The notes: generated by a model not told the origin, from the letters alone. Counted from the stretch's first letter, positions 9,202 to 18,337 are shown. The stretch: 24,595 nucleotides of DNA from JAJVIP01 sp964405835 (GCA_964405835.1 CAYOPN010000037.1:1-24595), one strand, 5' to 3'. A program made the numbers and translations.

Positions 9202-12200
9202 TTATGCACTGGCTTTAAGCGACCGAGGGTTGGGCGGTGAATACTTTTTCACTGAAACATCAGGCAAACCATTGATAATCATCTGCTTGTGAGGCCCAAA
9301 TTCAATTTTCGGAAAATCGGAATACTCCCCCACTTGTTTCCCCGCAATAGTTTCCCCGTTGGAACCAAGACTCCATCTCCATACATGAAATGTGCCGGTT
9401 GCCTCCGTACGTTCGATTGCCGCCAGCTCTTTTTCATCCGGACTGAAAACGAATGACCGGCACCGCCCCTCAGGACCCGTGAGTGTCTGTGCACCTTTCT
9501 TTCCATGTTTGATCAGCACCACTTTTGGCGGTGACTGTTTCGTGAGTTTCATGCCAAAAACCGCATAGGCTTTTGACGGGGACACCATTTCAAATTCAGA
9601 AGTCGGGTCCGCTACCAATAAACCGATCTCGTGCAAGGCCGACCACCAAGCAGATAACGGGCTATTGGTGACTCTTTCACCAAGGACGCGAGCAATGCTG
9701 TGTTGAAATTTCTTTTTCTTGAATGGAGCAATCCACACTTCTTTCTGGTTTGTGAAATCCTTAAGCATTGTCAGGGACGCCTCGAACGCGTCAAACGATA
9801 AATTATTTCTTCGTTGCATCAATTGCGCATGGCTGGGAATGTCTTGGTGCAATGCCGTCACAACCATACGGACAACGAACCAAGGAATAAGCGGCGCAAA
9901 TTGATCCCAATCAATCACCGCCAGTGTAGTTCCAAACTCTCCCTTGGTCACTTTTCTTTCAAACTCCTGCATCAAGGGGGGCTCGGGCAGCAAGGTTTTT
10001 CTATCCGAATCGTAATAGTCTCCAGGAGAGGATGGGAAAACAACTTTCTCTTTTTCTTCTTGCTGATCGCTGGCGAGCACGGGAAACCCAAAATTTCGAA
10101 ACAATCGGCTCCAGGCGGTCTGCCCTTCTACTTTTCCCTTTGTCACGAAATTATTCATCAAAACGTCCGGATAAAAATGTGTTGGGCCAACAAAAATTTT
10201 GGCCCAACGCACAGAGAAATCCGTTAGGCGGGACAATGTGGCTTTGAGTTCCGTCAAAGAAATGTTTTCGCGAAGTTTCATCATTGCGTCACGGTCCTTG
10301 GGATTATCCATTGCCACGAATAGAAGAACACGAATTAACAATTCCGGGACCAATTTCTGCAGTTCATTTCTCTCTAATCTTATTCGATTGGTGCGATCCA
10401 TCGATTCGATCAACGGGGTAAGGTCTGGGCTCGGGCGAAGCCGGTTCGTTTTCGAGTCAAAAAAGAGGTCCCAACTTGGTTCTGGAATAAAATCGGGGTC
10501 TCGTTTTGAAAAATTATTTTTCAAGACTATTATTTTCGGTCTACGGCGGAGCAAAACCGCGGGTGGTGATACAATTTTATTCGGAACTTGGACCGGGACA
10601 ATGATTTCCATAGGTGGTTCAGGCAAAGGGTCCGGTTGAATCATTGGCGGCACAGATAACTCCTCAGGTTCTTCCGGAACATCTTGGGCTTGGACAGGCA
10701 TTTCCACCGGGGGTTCATAAACCGGGTCCGGCTGAATCATCGGCGGCACGGACGGCTCTTCAGGTTCCACTTTGTTATCGAGAAATTCAAGAAAATCAAA
10801 ACGCCAGTTTGAATTTAAGGTCAATCGAACGAATGGGCTTTCGTGGCCCGACCTTACCACGTCCAATAGAACTTCTTTATGATCTCTTCTAAGGTGAAGT
10901 CGAAGTGTTGAATTTCTTAAATCAAACTTTCTTCGAACGGCGCCCCAATCTTCCACCCAGTCACCGGGCATCTCCCCCGAATCGGAGAGCGTGACCCAGT
11001 ACACCGGCTTGGTTTTTGCCCAATTGATGAAAGCAGTTGCCGGCTCGTCATGGCTCTTCGCTTCACGATAAGAAGCTTCAAACCGGCGGAACGCAAGCAC
11101 TGGTTGCTTCGCGTTATCCTCCGCGGGTTCATCGGCTTGTTGCTCAGCTTCGTCCAGGGCCGGCGGGAGTGTGACCGTTGCCGGCAGCGTTTTTTCATAA
11201 TCCAACAGATCCGCTTTTAACGTTACCGACATATTCTTCGTGTACTGATCAATGAACGTTCGCAGGATGTTCAGCGTGACGTCGTTTTTCGGAATATTTT
11301 TCTCTTCGAGGTATTTGAAAAAGTCTTCCAATCCGAGTGAGATCGGCGGGAACATTGCCGCGATCAGACTGATTCGCTTACTCGACACTTTCTGAGGTCT
11401 TCCTAAATATATCAATCCCTTTTTTTGGATTAGTGCCCCCAAATCTTCTCCGCGTATTTCCTCTTGTTCAAATGGGGAGAAAGAAATAACCAATGTCCTT
11501 TCTTCATTCTTTATCAGGTTTGATTTGACTTTTCCGATCTCACCCTTCAGTCTGACGATGTCCCCTCTTTGCCATTCATCAAGGGGCCTTGGCGTCTTGT
11601 CCAATTTTCTATCCATGGTGAGACGGGCCCACGGGAAAACGAGATTGTAAAGGCGGTGGACCATCTCATTCGGATAATAAGCCGGAGCAAGAAGAAGTTT
11701 ATGAATGAGGGTCAATTTCCGGTCCGGTCCTTGAAAAGCAATGAACGCGGACGCCGCAACAGTCAAGAGCCAATAACCGCTGAGAAAATAATGGCCGCGG
11801 TTAATACCAATGACCGGCGGCGCCAACATGGCGCCATAAATCATCGCAACGCCAAACGCGCGGACCGTCCAAAGAAGCCCAACAAAAGCTGCTTGCCAAA
11901 AGCGGTTTTGGAACCGTTGTTCGACCGGATGCCTCGAAAACCACTTGATCCACCGGAATGTGTAGAGAAATTCCGTTGCCGGGATGGAAGCGGTGACTTC
12001 AGGAACGGCCGTCTTTTTCAGCGCGGCGGCAAGCCGGAGATCGGCGTCAGCGCGTAAGCTTTCAAATATCTCTGCCAATTTTCCCATCTCGCTCCGCTGG
12101 ACCCACATTACCCGCGTAACACCAATGCGGCTCTTTCTCCGGCCTATTTCCATCAGCAACAGCCACGTTCCCAGCCAATCGAGAAACCGGACCAAACGGT

Positions 12201-13776
12201 TTGGCATCGGCTCAAGAACAAATCCCCTATTGGTAATAGCATCGTAGAACCCTGGGATCAGCGCAGGGTCGTTGAGGTGGGTCTTGAACGCAAAGTTTTC
12301 CAGATCATCAAAAACCGGATCGTTGGCTTCGACGCGCCGCGCAAATTGGGCGATGTCATTCAGGTAGATCCTTAAGAGGCGTTTTCCGTGCGCGTGCGCG
12401 GGCTCGTTGGGCTGTCGCATTTGCAGTTTTTTATTGCGGACCATGTGGGCCACATGCACGGACGTCCAAAAAGGGATGTCAACGCCGCGCGCAGTACTGA
12501 CATTGGGAAACAGCGAGCGCTCTGGATAAACGTTCAACGTGTCGCCGACCGGGACAGGATTTCCGATCCGCAGCCGCGGCAAATCGAAAGCCATATCAAG
12601 GGCCAAATCGACCTTTTCCACAGCGAGCACGGTTAATTTGACCACGTGTGCTCGAATACCGGACACCGAGGGCAGCCAATTCAGAAGCAAACGGCCATGC
12701 GAACGGCCTCTTTTAATCACCACTTCAGAATGACGTTCCATCCCAGGAGATAAATGATCAATTCTATAAGCACTGTCGAAAAGCGCCTCCGGAAGGATTT
12801 GTTTTAACGTCCCTGCAATATCCGTCGAAGCACTCTCCATCGCTGCCACGCCGCAAGCGGCACGAAAAAGTGGTCGCAATGGGTTGTCCACCAAAAACAT
12901 GGATATATTCTCTTGTTCAAAGACGGACAGGTAATTCGAAGGTTTTTTCGCCGGCGCATAACGTGGCGTCCACAAATGGACGTTCATGTTGGCTTTCCTA
13001 ATTTCGGCCACAATTCCTTCCGAATGAAAACCGCCGGCCACCAATACTGTTACTTTGGCGTTTCTTTTTTTTATCTCGGATATAAGGTTTTGCGCCATGG
13101 AAACATCGCGGAACTGAGCGTGACGGTAAAAATCCATGGCCGGAGAGAGATCCAGATTTTTAAAACGAAAGAAATGACCGGCGGAAAGCCGGCTGACATG
13201 TCCCCATTCCTGACGGGTCAATGAAAAAGACAAAAGCTTTTCAATCAATCGTAAGTCCGCGTCCATTGGAGATATGTGTTTGCGAAGAGACTCCATTTCC
13301 AACCGGTTGCGGTCTTGTACTTTTAGGGCGGCACGATAACTCTCGATATTGGCCGGATAATGCAGAGGATCGTCGACCCCGACAATAGCGGGAAAATTCG
13401 ATGAGGCGGTCAGAGCGGCATGGATAGGTCCCCCCATTGTCCCGTCCGTCAACAAGTAATCCGCGACGGCACGGACGTTTTCTTTCTCTGAAAATGTTTG
13501 GAACCCCCGGAGCGAAACAGGGCCTGTGGCGCCTTCCAACGCCAGCAGATCAACCTGCTGCGCGTCCACCAACTTTTGGATGAAATTGGATATATCGCGC
13601 TGGGAAACAAGATTTCCATGGATATCCCGAACATGAATTACGATGGGATTGTCCGAAGGGAGGGTCGCGGAACGGCGGTCGCTCCAAATATGAGAATCCG
13701 CCAATCCTGCCAACAACGGATCGGCAATTAGGATACCGGACAAAAACACGGCGCAGATGAATTTATATTTCCGCAT
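9202..13776 (-). CDS. Large envelope protein (1524 aa): ChaN-like head, membrane hairpin, proline-rich linker, duplicated C-terminal domain
   Basis: Residues 1-26 look like a signal peptide. Residues 45-310 are a ChaN/EreA-like domain homologous to the head of the neighbouring giant protein, sharing R-D51-I-H53-G-N, L80-E-G, GPIHAALT, R223-D-V-S-M227-A and G248-G-F-H251. Two hydrophobic helices (about 628-652 and 663-682) suggest a membrane hairpin. A short SH3/KOW-like stretch (GDIVRLKGEIGKV, near 738-750) follows. Residues 1006-1066 are proline- and glutamate-rich with a 32-residue tandem repeat. Residues 1139-1250 and 1292-1401 are two diverged copies of one domain. The tail (1435-1500, with FVFSPDEKELAAI) reads like one beta-propeller blade. 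Enzymatic activity of the head is inferred from motifs only; the overall role is unknown. It follows phoU by 111 bp. Confidence 0.92.
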   Translation of the reverse strand: MRKYKFICAVFLSGILIADPLLAGLADSHIWSDRRSATLPSDNPIVIHVRDIHGNLVSQRDISNFIQKLVDAQQVDLLALEGATGPVSLRGFQTFSEKENVRAVADYLLTDGTMGGPIHAALTASSNFPAIVGVDDPLHYPANIESYRAALKVQDRNRLEMESLRKHISPMDADLRLIEKLLSFSLTRQEWGHVSRLSAGHFFRFKNLDLSPAMDFYRHAQFRDVSMAQNLISEIKKRNAKVTVLVAGGFHSEGIVAEIRKANMNVHLWTPRYAPAKKPSNYLSVFEQENISMFLVDNPLRPLFRAACGVAAMESASTDIAGTLKQILPEALFDSAYRIDHLSPGMERHSEVVIKRGRSHGRLLLNWLPSVSGIRAHVVKLTVLAVEKVDLALDMAFDLPRLRIGNPVPVGDTLNVYPERSLFPNVSTARGVDIPFWTSVHVAHMVRNKKLQMRQPNEPAHAHGKRLLRIYLNDIAQFARRVEANDPVFDDLENFAFKTHLNDPALIPGFYDAITNRGFVLEPMPNRLVRFLDWLGTWLLLMEIGRRKSRIGVTRVMWVQRSEMGKLAEIFESLRADADLRLAAALKKTAVPEVTASIPATEFLYTFRWIKWFSRHPVEQRFQNRFWQAAFVGLLWTVRAFGVAMIYGAMLAPPVIGINRGHYFLSGYWLLTVAASAFIAFQGPDRKLTLIHKLLLAPAYYPNEMVHRLYNLVFPWARLTMDRKLDKTPRPLDEWQRGDIVRLKGEIGKVKSNLIKNEERTLVISFSPFEQEEIRGEDLGALIQKKGLIYLGRPQKVSSKRISLIAAMFPPISLGLEDFFKYLEEKNIPKNDVTLNILRTFIDQYTKNMSVTLKADLLDYEKTLPATVTLPPALDEAEQQADEPAEDNAKQPVLAFRRFEASYREAKSHDEPATAFINWAKTKPVYWVTLSDSGEMPGDWVEDWGAVRRKFDLRNSTLRLHLRRDHKEVLLDVVRSGHESPFVRLTLNSNWRFDFLEFLDNKVEPEEPSVPPMIQPDPVYEPPVEMPVQAQDVPEEPEELSVPPMIQPDPLPEPPMEIIVPVQVPNKIVSPPAVLLRRRPKIIVLKNNFSKRDPDFIPEPSWDLFFDSKTNRLRPSPDLTPLIESMDRTNRIRLERNELQKLVPELLIRVLLFVAMDNPKDRDAMMKLRENISLTELKATLSRLTDFSVRWAKIFVGPTHFYPDVLMNNFVTKGKVEGQTAWSRLFRNFGFPVLASDQQEEKEKVVFPSSPGDYYDSDRKTLLPEPPLMQEFERKVTKGEFGTTLAVIDWDQFAPLIPWFVVRMVVTALHQDIPSHAQLMQRRNNLSFDAFEASLTMLKDFTNQKEVWIAPFKKKKFQHSIARVLGERVTNSPLSAWWSALHEIGLLVADPTSEFEMVSPSKAYAVFGMKLTKQSPPKVVLIKHGKKGAQTLTGPEGRCRSFVFSPDEKELAAIERTEATGTFHVWRWSLGSNGETIAGKQVGEYSDFPKIEFGPHKQMIINGLPDVSVKKYSPPNPRSLKASA
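9574..9903 (-). repeat. Duplicated domain, copy 2 (residues 1292-1401 of the 1524-aa protein)
   Basis: Second copy of the ~110-residue domain. It carries a short lysine-rich insertion (FKKKKF) after the shared IAP/VGP element. Followed directly by the blade-like C-terminal tail. Confidence 0.65.
10027..10362 (-). repeat. Duplicated domain, copy 1 (residues 1139-1250 of the 1524-aa protein)
   Basis: It aligns with copy 2 through LVPELLIR / LIPWFVVR, MKLRENIS / MQRRNNLS, LSRLTDF / LTMLKDF, KIFVGP / EVWIAP, AWSRLFRNFGFPV / AWWSALHEIGLLV and VVFPS / MVSPS. Hydrophobic and helical in character; I do not recognise the family. Confidence 0.65.
10579..10761 (-). repeat. Proline-rich tandem repeat, 96-bp (32-residue) unit, two copies
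   Basis: The motif SVPPMIQPDP occurs twice, 32 residues apart, each preceded by a glutamate/proline stretch (PEEP) and followed by EPP and PVQ. The DNA is still similar: GGTCCGG-T/C-TGAATCAT on the plus strand at 10629 and 10725. It probably acts as an extended periplasmic linker between the N-terminal half and the duplicated domain. Confidence 0.8.
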
Positions 13777-13805
13777 AATAAGAGAGCGGATTTGAGCCTA
13801 TGCGG

Positions 13806-13837
13806 ATTTTAGGTGTGTGTAGACAGGCTTAAGAACG
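13806..13837 (-). promoter_or_regulatory. Candidate promoter of the 1524-aa gene with a weak Pho-box-like element
   Basis: Read on the minus strand, CGTTCTT-AAGC-CTGTCTA (13837-13820) matches the two Pho half-sites at about 9 of 14 positions. Eight bases later comes a -10-like TAAAAT (13811-13806). The layout of box then -10 resembles Pho promoters, and the start codon is 29 bp further on. The match is weak and could be chance. Confidence 0.3.
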
Positions 13838-13887
13838 TGTCACAATCATGCAACAAACTTGTAAACGAACAGGTGAAGCGGGGAAAT

Positions 13888-14595
13888 TTATTTCGGTGAG
13901 ATGGATTCTTCGTCAGCCACGTGGTGGCGAATGTCTTTGCCCAAGACCATGAATATCACGTCCTCGGCGATGTTGGTGGCGTGATCGGCGATGCGCTCCA
14001 AGTTGCGAGAAATCAGGATGAGGCTTAAGGCGCGCTGAATCGTGGAGGAATCGGACTGCATGAGGTGCATGAGTTCGTGAAAAGCTTCGCTTTTCAGTTT
14101 GTCTTCTTCGGAATCGCGTTGGACCACCGAGCGGGCCAGCTCAACATCTTTTTTTACGTAGGCATCCAAGCTATCCTTGACCATGCGTTTCGCGAGTTCC
14201 GCCATGCGCGGAATGTCGAAAAGTTTTTTCTCCAGCTGCGGGTGACCAAGAAAAATGGAAGTGGTTTGTGAAATATTTACGGCTTGGTCGCCGATGCGTT
14301 CCAAGTCAGAATTAATTTTAAGCGCGCCGACAATAAAACGCAGGTCGGTGGAAGCGGGCTGGTAAAGCGCAAGCATCTTCAAACAGCGGTCGTCGATCTC
14401 GATGTGGAGCTGGTTGACCTCTTTCTCGTTCTGCCAGACTTTTTCCAACGGCTCCTTGGTGCGTTCCAACAAACTCATGACCGCCAAATGGATCATCTCT
14501 TCCACAAGACTTCCCATGTGGAGCAGGCGATATTTCAGTTCCTCTTCGACTTCCTCGTAGTGACGCTTCAAGCGCGCTCCTTCTTGCGTGATCAT
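13888..14595 (-). CDS. phoU: Phosphate signalling/transport regulator PhoU
   Basis: 235 residues, the normal PhoU length, forming two copies of a three-helix domain. Each copy has the family metal-binding motif: D97-L-E99-R-I-G-D103 in the first and N-L-E200-R-I-A-D204 in the second, with DLRFIVGALKI and HATNIAEDV around them. PhoU is a cytoplasmic protein that links the PstSCAB transporter to the PhoR kinase and keeps the Pho regulon off when phosphate is plentiful. Its ATG overlaps the pstB stop (ATGA), so translation is probably coupled. It is the last gene of the porin-pst operon by spacing. Confidence 0.97.
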   Translation of the reverse strand: MITQEGARLKRHYEEVEEELKYRLLHMGSLVEEMIHLAVMSLLERTKEPLEKVWQNEKEVNQLHIEIDDRCLKMLALYQPASTDLRFIVGALKINSDLERIGDQAVNISQTTSIFLGHPQLEKKLFDIPRMAELAKRMVKDSLDAYVKKDVELARSVVQRDSEEDKLKSEAFHELMHLMQSDSSTIQRALSLILISRNLERIADHATNIAEDVIFMVLGKDIRHHVADEESISPK

Positions 14596-15443
14596 CCGAA
14601 CCTGCCGGTCACATAGTCGTGCGTCTTCTGATTTTCCGGGTTCGTAAATATTTTATCGGTAACGCCGAACTCTACCAAGTCTCCCATCAACATAAACCCA
14701 GTGTAGTCCGAAGCCCGGGCGGCTTGTTGCATATTGTGCGTTACGATTACGACTGTCAAATCTTTTTTGAGTTCAAGCAGAAGTTCTTCAATACGGGCGG
14801 TGGCAATGGGATCCAAGGCGGAACATGGTTCGTCCAAAAGAAGCACTTTTGGACTCACCGCAAGCGCACGGGCGATGCAAAGCCGTTGTTGCTGGCCGCC
14901 GGAGAGGTTAAGCGCGGACTGCTGGAGCTTGTCTTTCACTTCATCCCACAGCGCAGCGTGTTTCAAGCTTTGTTCCACGACTTCGTTCAGCCTGGCTTTG
15001 TCACGGACACCGTTCAGTGTGAGTCCCGCTGCGACATTTTCAAAAATGGTCATGGTCGGGAACGGGTTGGGGCGCTGGAACACCATTCCAACGCGTTGGC
15101 GCAATAACACGGCATCCATCGCGAATATATTTTTTCCATCCAGAAGCACTTCACCGCTATTGGTGGCGGCCGGGTGGATTTCGTGCATACGGTTCAGGCA
15201 GCGGATCAAAGTGGATTTTCCGCAACCGGAGGGGCCAATAATGGCCGTGATATGATTTTCGTAAAGCACCATGTTGATCCCATTAAGGACCTGGCCATGG
15301 CCGTAACCGGCCCGGAGGCCGCGAACTTCGATGGCAACCGTCGGTGTTGTTGGAGCTACTGGAGCGTTCATAGCGGGTGTTTCCGAAGAAACGGGTTGGA
15401 TCTTATTAATTACAGTCTCATTGTCCATGGTTGTGGTTTCCAT
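14592..15443 (-). CDS. pstB: Phosphate ABC transporter ATP-binding protein PstB
   Basis: 283 residues from ATG 15443, which shares a base with the pstA stop (TAATG) and has AGGAG ten bases upstream; the frame is open further upstream, but that part lies inside pstA. Walker A GPSGCGKST (70-78), Q-loop near VFQRPNPFP, signature LSGGQ (180-184), Walker B LLLDEP (201-206) and H-loop H236 are all intact. RPNPFP and the HTM-like THNMQQAARASD are typical of PstB. It powers phosphate import through PstC/PstA. The ~35-residue N-terminal extension rich in T, P and A is longer than usual; a second ATG at 15428 is an alternative start. Ends in an ATGA overlap with phoU. Confidence 0.97.
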   Translation of the reverse strand: METTTMDNETVINKIQPVSSETPAMNAPVAPTTPTVAIEVRGLRAGYGHGQVLNGINMVLYENHITAIIGPSGCGKSTLIRCLNRMHEIHPAATNSGEVLLDGKNIFAMDAVLLRQRVGMVFQRPNPFPTMTIFENVAAGLTLNGVRDKARLNEVVEQSLKHAALWDEVKDKLQQSALNLSGGQQQRLCIARALAVSPKVLLLDEPCSALDPIATARIEELLLELKKDLTVVIVTHNMQQAARASDYTGFMLMGDLVEFGVTDKIFTNPENQKTHDYVTGRFG

Positions 15444-16291
15444 TAGTGCGAAGCTCCTCGATTTGTCCGCATAATGACGCGGGCGCAAATGTTTCCAATC
15501 AGGACGACCAACATCAAGATCAGGGCGGCGGCCCACGCTTGGTTGTGCCAATCATCGTAAGGGGCGATTGCGTAGGTGTAAATTGTGTGCGGTAAAGTGG
15601 CAATGGGCTTGAGCATGCCGTCGTCCCAAAAACGGTTTCCAAAAGCGGTGAACACAAGCGGGGCTGTTTCCCCCGCAACCCGGGAAATCGCCAGAATGGC
15701 GCCGGTGATAATTCCGCGAGACGCCGTGGGAATAACAATCCTTAAAACGACTTTCCATTGAGGAACGCCGAGCGCCAGAGCCGCCTCGCGAATAGTGCCT
15801 GGAACCAAGCGGATGAACTCTTCGGTGGTTCTAAGAACGGATGGAATCATGATAATCGCCAGTGCAACACTGCCGGCCAAGGCGCTAAAATGTCTCATCG
15901 GCAACACCACCAATGTGTAGGCAAAAATACCCATGACAATGGAAGGAACCCCGTTTAACACGTCGGCGCAATAACGGATGGCAAACCCAATCTTGTTGTT
16001 TCCATATTCCGCAAGATACACAGATCCGAATATCCCGATGGGCAGCCCGATAACCGCAGCAAGCCCGATAACTTTTGCGGAACCGACGATGGAGTTGGCA
16101 ATGCCACCGCCCGTTTCGCCCAGCGGCACAGGAATTTTGGTGAAGAAATTCCAATTCAACGAAGAGAAGCCATGGTAGGCGATATACCCCAGAATTGTGA
16201 AGAGCGTCGCCAAAGCGATGAACGTGAAGATTCCCGTCAAAGCAAACATGATGGTGTTGGTATACCGCCGCCGCGCGGAGAGCTGGGTCAT
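15443..16291 (-). CDS. pstA: Phosphate ABC transporter permease PstA
   Basis: 282 residues with about six hydrophobic helices (near 14-38, 73-95, 115-133, 138-152, 194-215, 252-275). The cytoplasmic EAA loop that docks on PstB is clear: EAALALGVPQWKVV from 169. GGGIANSIVGS and SRVAGETAPL are characteristic of PstA. It pairs with PstC to form the inner-membrane phosphate channel. ATG 16291 overlaps the pstC stop as ATGA, and the stop overlaps the pstB start as TAATG, giving tight translational coupling. Confidence 0.96.
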   Translation of the reverse strand: MTQLSARRRYTNTIMFALTGIFTFIALATLFTILGYIAYHGFSSLNWNFFTKIPVPLGETGGGIANSIVGSAKVIGLAAVIGLPIGIFGSVYLAEYGNNKIGFAIRYCADVLNGVPSIVMGIFAYTLVVLPMRHFSALAGSVALAIIMIPSVLRTTEEFIRLVPGTIREAALALGVPQWKVVLRIVIPTASRGIITGAILAISRVAGETAPLVFTAFGNRFWDDGMLKPIATLPHTIYTYAIAPYDDWHNQAWAAALILMLVVLIGNICARVIMRTNRGASH

Positions 16292-17280
16292 GCTTGCTTC
16301 CCGCGAAACGTGGTTTTGTAAATGAGGATCCGGGCCAACCCGTTAATGATGATGGTAATTCCGAAAAGCGTGAGTCCAATTGCGATTAACGCGTGGACAT
16401 ACATGTCGGACGTTGCTTCGGCGAACTCGTTGGCGATGACGGCGGCCATGCTGTAAGCCGGATCAAAAAGCGATGCGGAAATTTTTGGGGAGTTCCCGAT
16501 AACCATGGTCACGGCCATGGTTTCTCCCAAGGCCCGGCCCAACGCCAGGAAAATAGAGCCCAAAATTCCCGAGCGCGCGAAGGGCAGGATCACCATTCGG
16601 ACCATTTCCCAGTGCGTGGAGCCAAGCCCCAACGCCGCTTCTTTCAGCATTTGGGGAGTGGAGAGAATCACATCGCGCGAGATGCTCGTAATGTAGGGGA
16701 TGATCATGATGGCCAGAATAAGGCCGGCCGTGAAAAGCCCGATGCCGTACGGCTGGCCGTCAAACAATGGAATGAATCCAAAATACTTGATCATAAATGG
16801 CTGAAAATATTTAACAGCGGGGACCAAAACGAAAATGCCCATGAGCCCCAAAATAACGCTGGGAATGGCGGCGAGCAACTCAATCAGGAAGGTAATAACG
16901 GACGCGACGCGTTTGGGGGCCAATTCCGTCAAAAAGATGGCCGACCCCACACCCAACGGAACCGCAATCAAGAGCGCAATGGTCGATGAGACCAACGTGC
17001 CATAAACGAACGGCAGCGCACCGTATTCTTCCATCACGGGGTCCCAGATTTGTTTGGTCAAAAAGCTGAAACCGAATTTGCTCCAGGCCAGATGGGAATT
17101 ACGGTAGAGCTCAATGAACATTCCGAACGCCAGCGCGATGACCATGAGGCCGAACCCCAGCATGACGTAACGGAAAATCCGATCCCCGGTCCGCTCTTTA
17201 AGGTGAAAACTCCTAAGGGGGTTAGGAGGAGCGGCCGGGGATGGAATTGCTGTCGATGATTTTTTTTCTGTAGTGATCAC
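16288..17280 (-). CDS. pstC: Phosphate ABC transporter permease PstC
   Basis: 330 residues beginning with GTG at 17280, nine bases after the pstS stop; no strong ribosome binding site is seen. A ~35-residue proline-rich cytoplasmic N-terminus precedes the first helix (38-58). Further helices lie near 95-118, 127-155, 183-200, 237-262 and 296-320. The EAA loop KEAALGLGSTHWEMV starts at 213, and ALGRALGETMAV is a PstC hallmark. Partner of PstA in the inner-membrane phosphate importer. Confidence 0.96.
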   Translation of the reverse strand: MITTEKKSSTAIPSPAAPPNPLRSFHLKERTGDRIFRYVMLGFGLMVIALAFGMFIELYRNSHLAWSKFGFSFLTKQIWDPVMEEYGALPFVYGTLVSSTIALLIAVPLGVGSAIFLTELAPKRVASVITFLIELLAAIPSVILGLMGIFVLVPAVKYFQPFMIKYFGFIPLFDGQPYGIGLFTAGLILAIMIIPYITSISRDVILSTPQMLKEAALGLGSTHWEMVRMVILPFARSGILGSIFLALGRALGETMAVTMVIGNSPKISASLFDPAYSMAAVIANEFAEATSDMYVHALIAIGLTLFGITIIINGLARILIYKTTFRGKQA

Positions 17281-17289
17281 TAACCGAGT

Positions 17290-18315
17290 TTACTTAATCG
17301 ACAAGATCGCTTTCTCAACCATGCTTTTAACGGCATCGGGGAGCGGAGCGTAGCCCAACTGCGGGGCGATTTTTTGTCCGTCGTTAAGCATCCAGGTCAA
17401 GAAATCGCGGAGCACCTGGCCGGTCTTACCGGGGTTGTTCTCATAAACCAGGAGCCAGGTGAAAGTTGATATGGGATAGGCATTTTCACCCGAAGCATTC
17501 GTGATGGAAACACGGAAGTCTTTCGGCATCGCTGTGCCGGCCGCCGCTGCGCTGACCGAATCCTCATCTGCTTTAATGAACTTTCCGGCTTTGTTTTTGA
17601 CCGCGGCAAAAGAAAGCTTGTTCTGTTTCGCGTAAATTAACTCAACGTAGCCGATGGCGTTCTTGGTTTGTTTCACAAGACCGGAAACACCCTCATTGCC
17701 TTTTCCGCCCAAGCCAACAGGCCAGTTGACGGACGTTCCTTTGCCCACTTTTTTCTCCCATTCCGGGCTGACCTTGCAGAGATAATCGACGAAGCAATAG
17801 GTGGTGCCGGAACCGTCGGAACGGCGGACAACCACAATGGAAGCGTCCGGTAAGCTGACCCCGACGTTCAACGCCGCAATGGCTGGGTCATTCCAGTTTT
17901 TGACTTTTCCAAGGAAGATATCGGCGATCACTTCGCCGCTCAAGTTAAGTTCGGCTACGCCGTCCAAGTTGAAGATGGGAACAACGCCGCCCAACACGGT
18001 GGGGATGTGCAACGGCTTGCCGTCGACCGCAAACAATTGCTGTGCGGTCATGGGACCATCGGTGGCACCGAAATCCACGGTTTTCGTCGTGAACTGGCGA
18101 ATACCTCCGCCCGAACCAATCGACTGGTAATTGATTTTCACATCGGGCTTGACCTTGTGGTACTCATCAAACCATTTGCTGTAGATGGGATACGGAAATG
18201 TGGCACCGGCGCCATTTAGCGTTGTCTCAGCAACGGCATTAATGACGGGGGCAACGAGGAATGCGGCGGCCATAAAGAGCGCTGCGATTCTGTTCTCGAT
18301 TTTTACTTTGTCCAT
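17290..18315 (-). CDS. pstS: Periplasmic phosphate-binding protein PstS
   Basis: 341 residues. An N-terminal signal peptide ends near AVA (residue 29), without a lipobox, so a soluble periplasmic protein is expected. Phosphate-binding family motifs are present: GAGATFPYPIYSKW, IGSGGGIRQF, DFGATDGPM and RRSDGSGTTY. AGGAGA lies six bases before ATG 18315, a strong ribosome binding site consistent with high expression. It captures phosphate for PstCAB and sits 22 bp behind the porin gene. TDGPM in place of the commoner SDAPL is a small variation in a ligand-contacting loop. Confidence 0.97.
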   Translation of the reverse strand: MDKVKIENRIAALFMAAAFLVAPVINAVAETTLNGAGATFPYPIYSKWFDEYHKVKPDVKINYQSIGSGGGIRQFTTKTVDFGATDGPMTAQQLFAVDGKPLHIPTVLGGVVPIFNLDGVAELNLSGEVIADIFLGKVKNWNDPAIAALNVGVSLPDASIVVVRRSDGSGTTYCFVDYLCKVSPEWEKKVGKGTSVNWPVGLGGKGNEGVSGLVKQTKNAIGYVELIYAKQNKLSFAAVKNKAGKFIKADEDSVSAAAAGTAMPKDFRVSITNASGENAYPISTFTWLLVYENNPGKTGQVLRDFLTWMLNDGQKIAPQLGYAPLPDAVKSMVEKAILSIK

Positions 18316-18337
18316 TTTATTTCTCCTGTTTTATCGA

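Noticed and set aside
15444..15551. Longer pstB start
   Set aside because: The extra 36 residues lie within pstA and are unlike any PstB; the TAATG overlap with AGGAG gives a better start.
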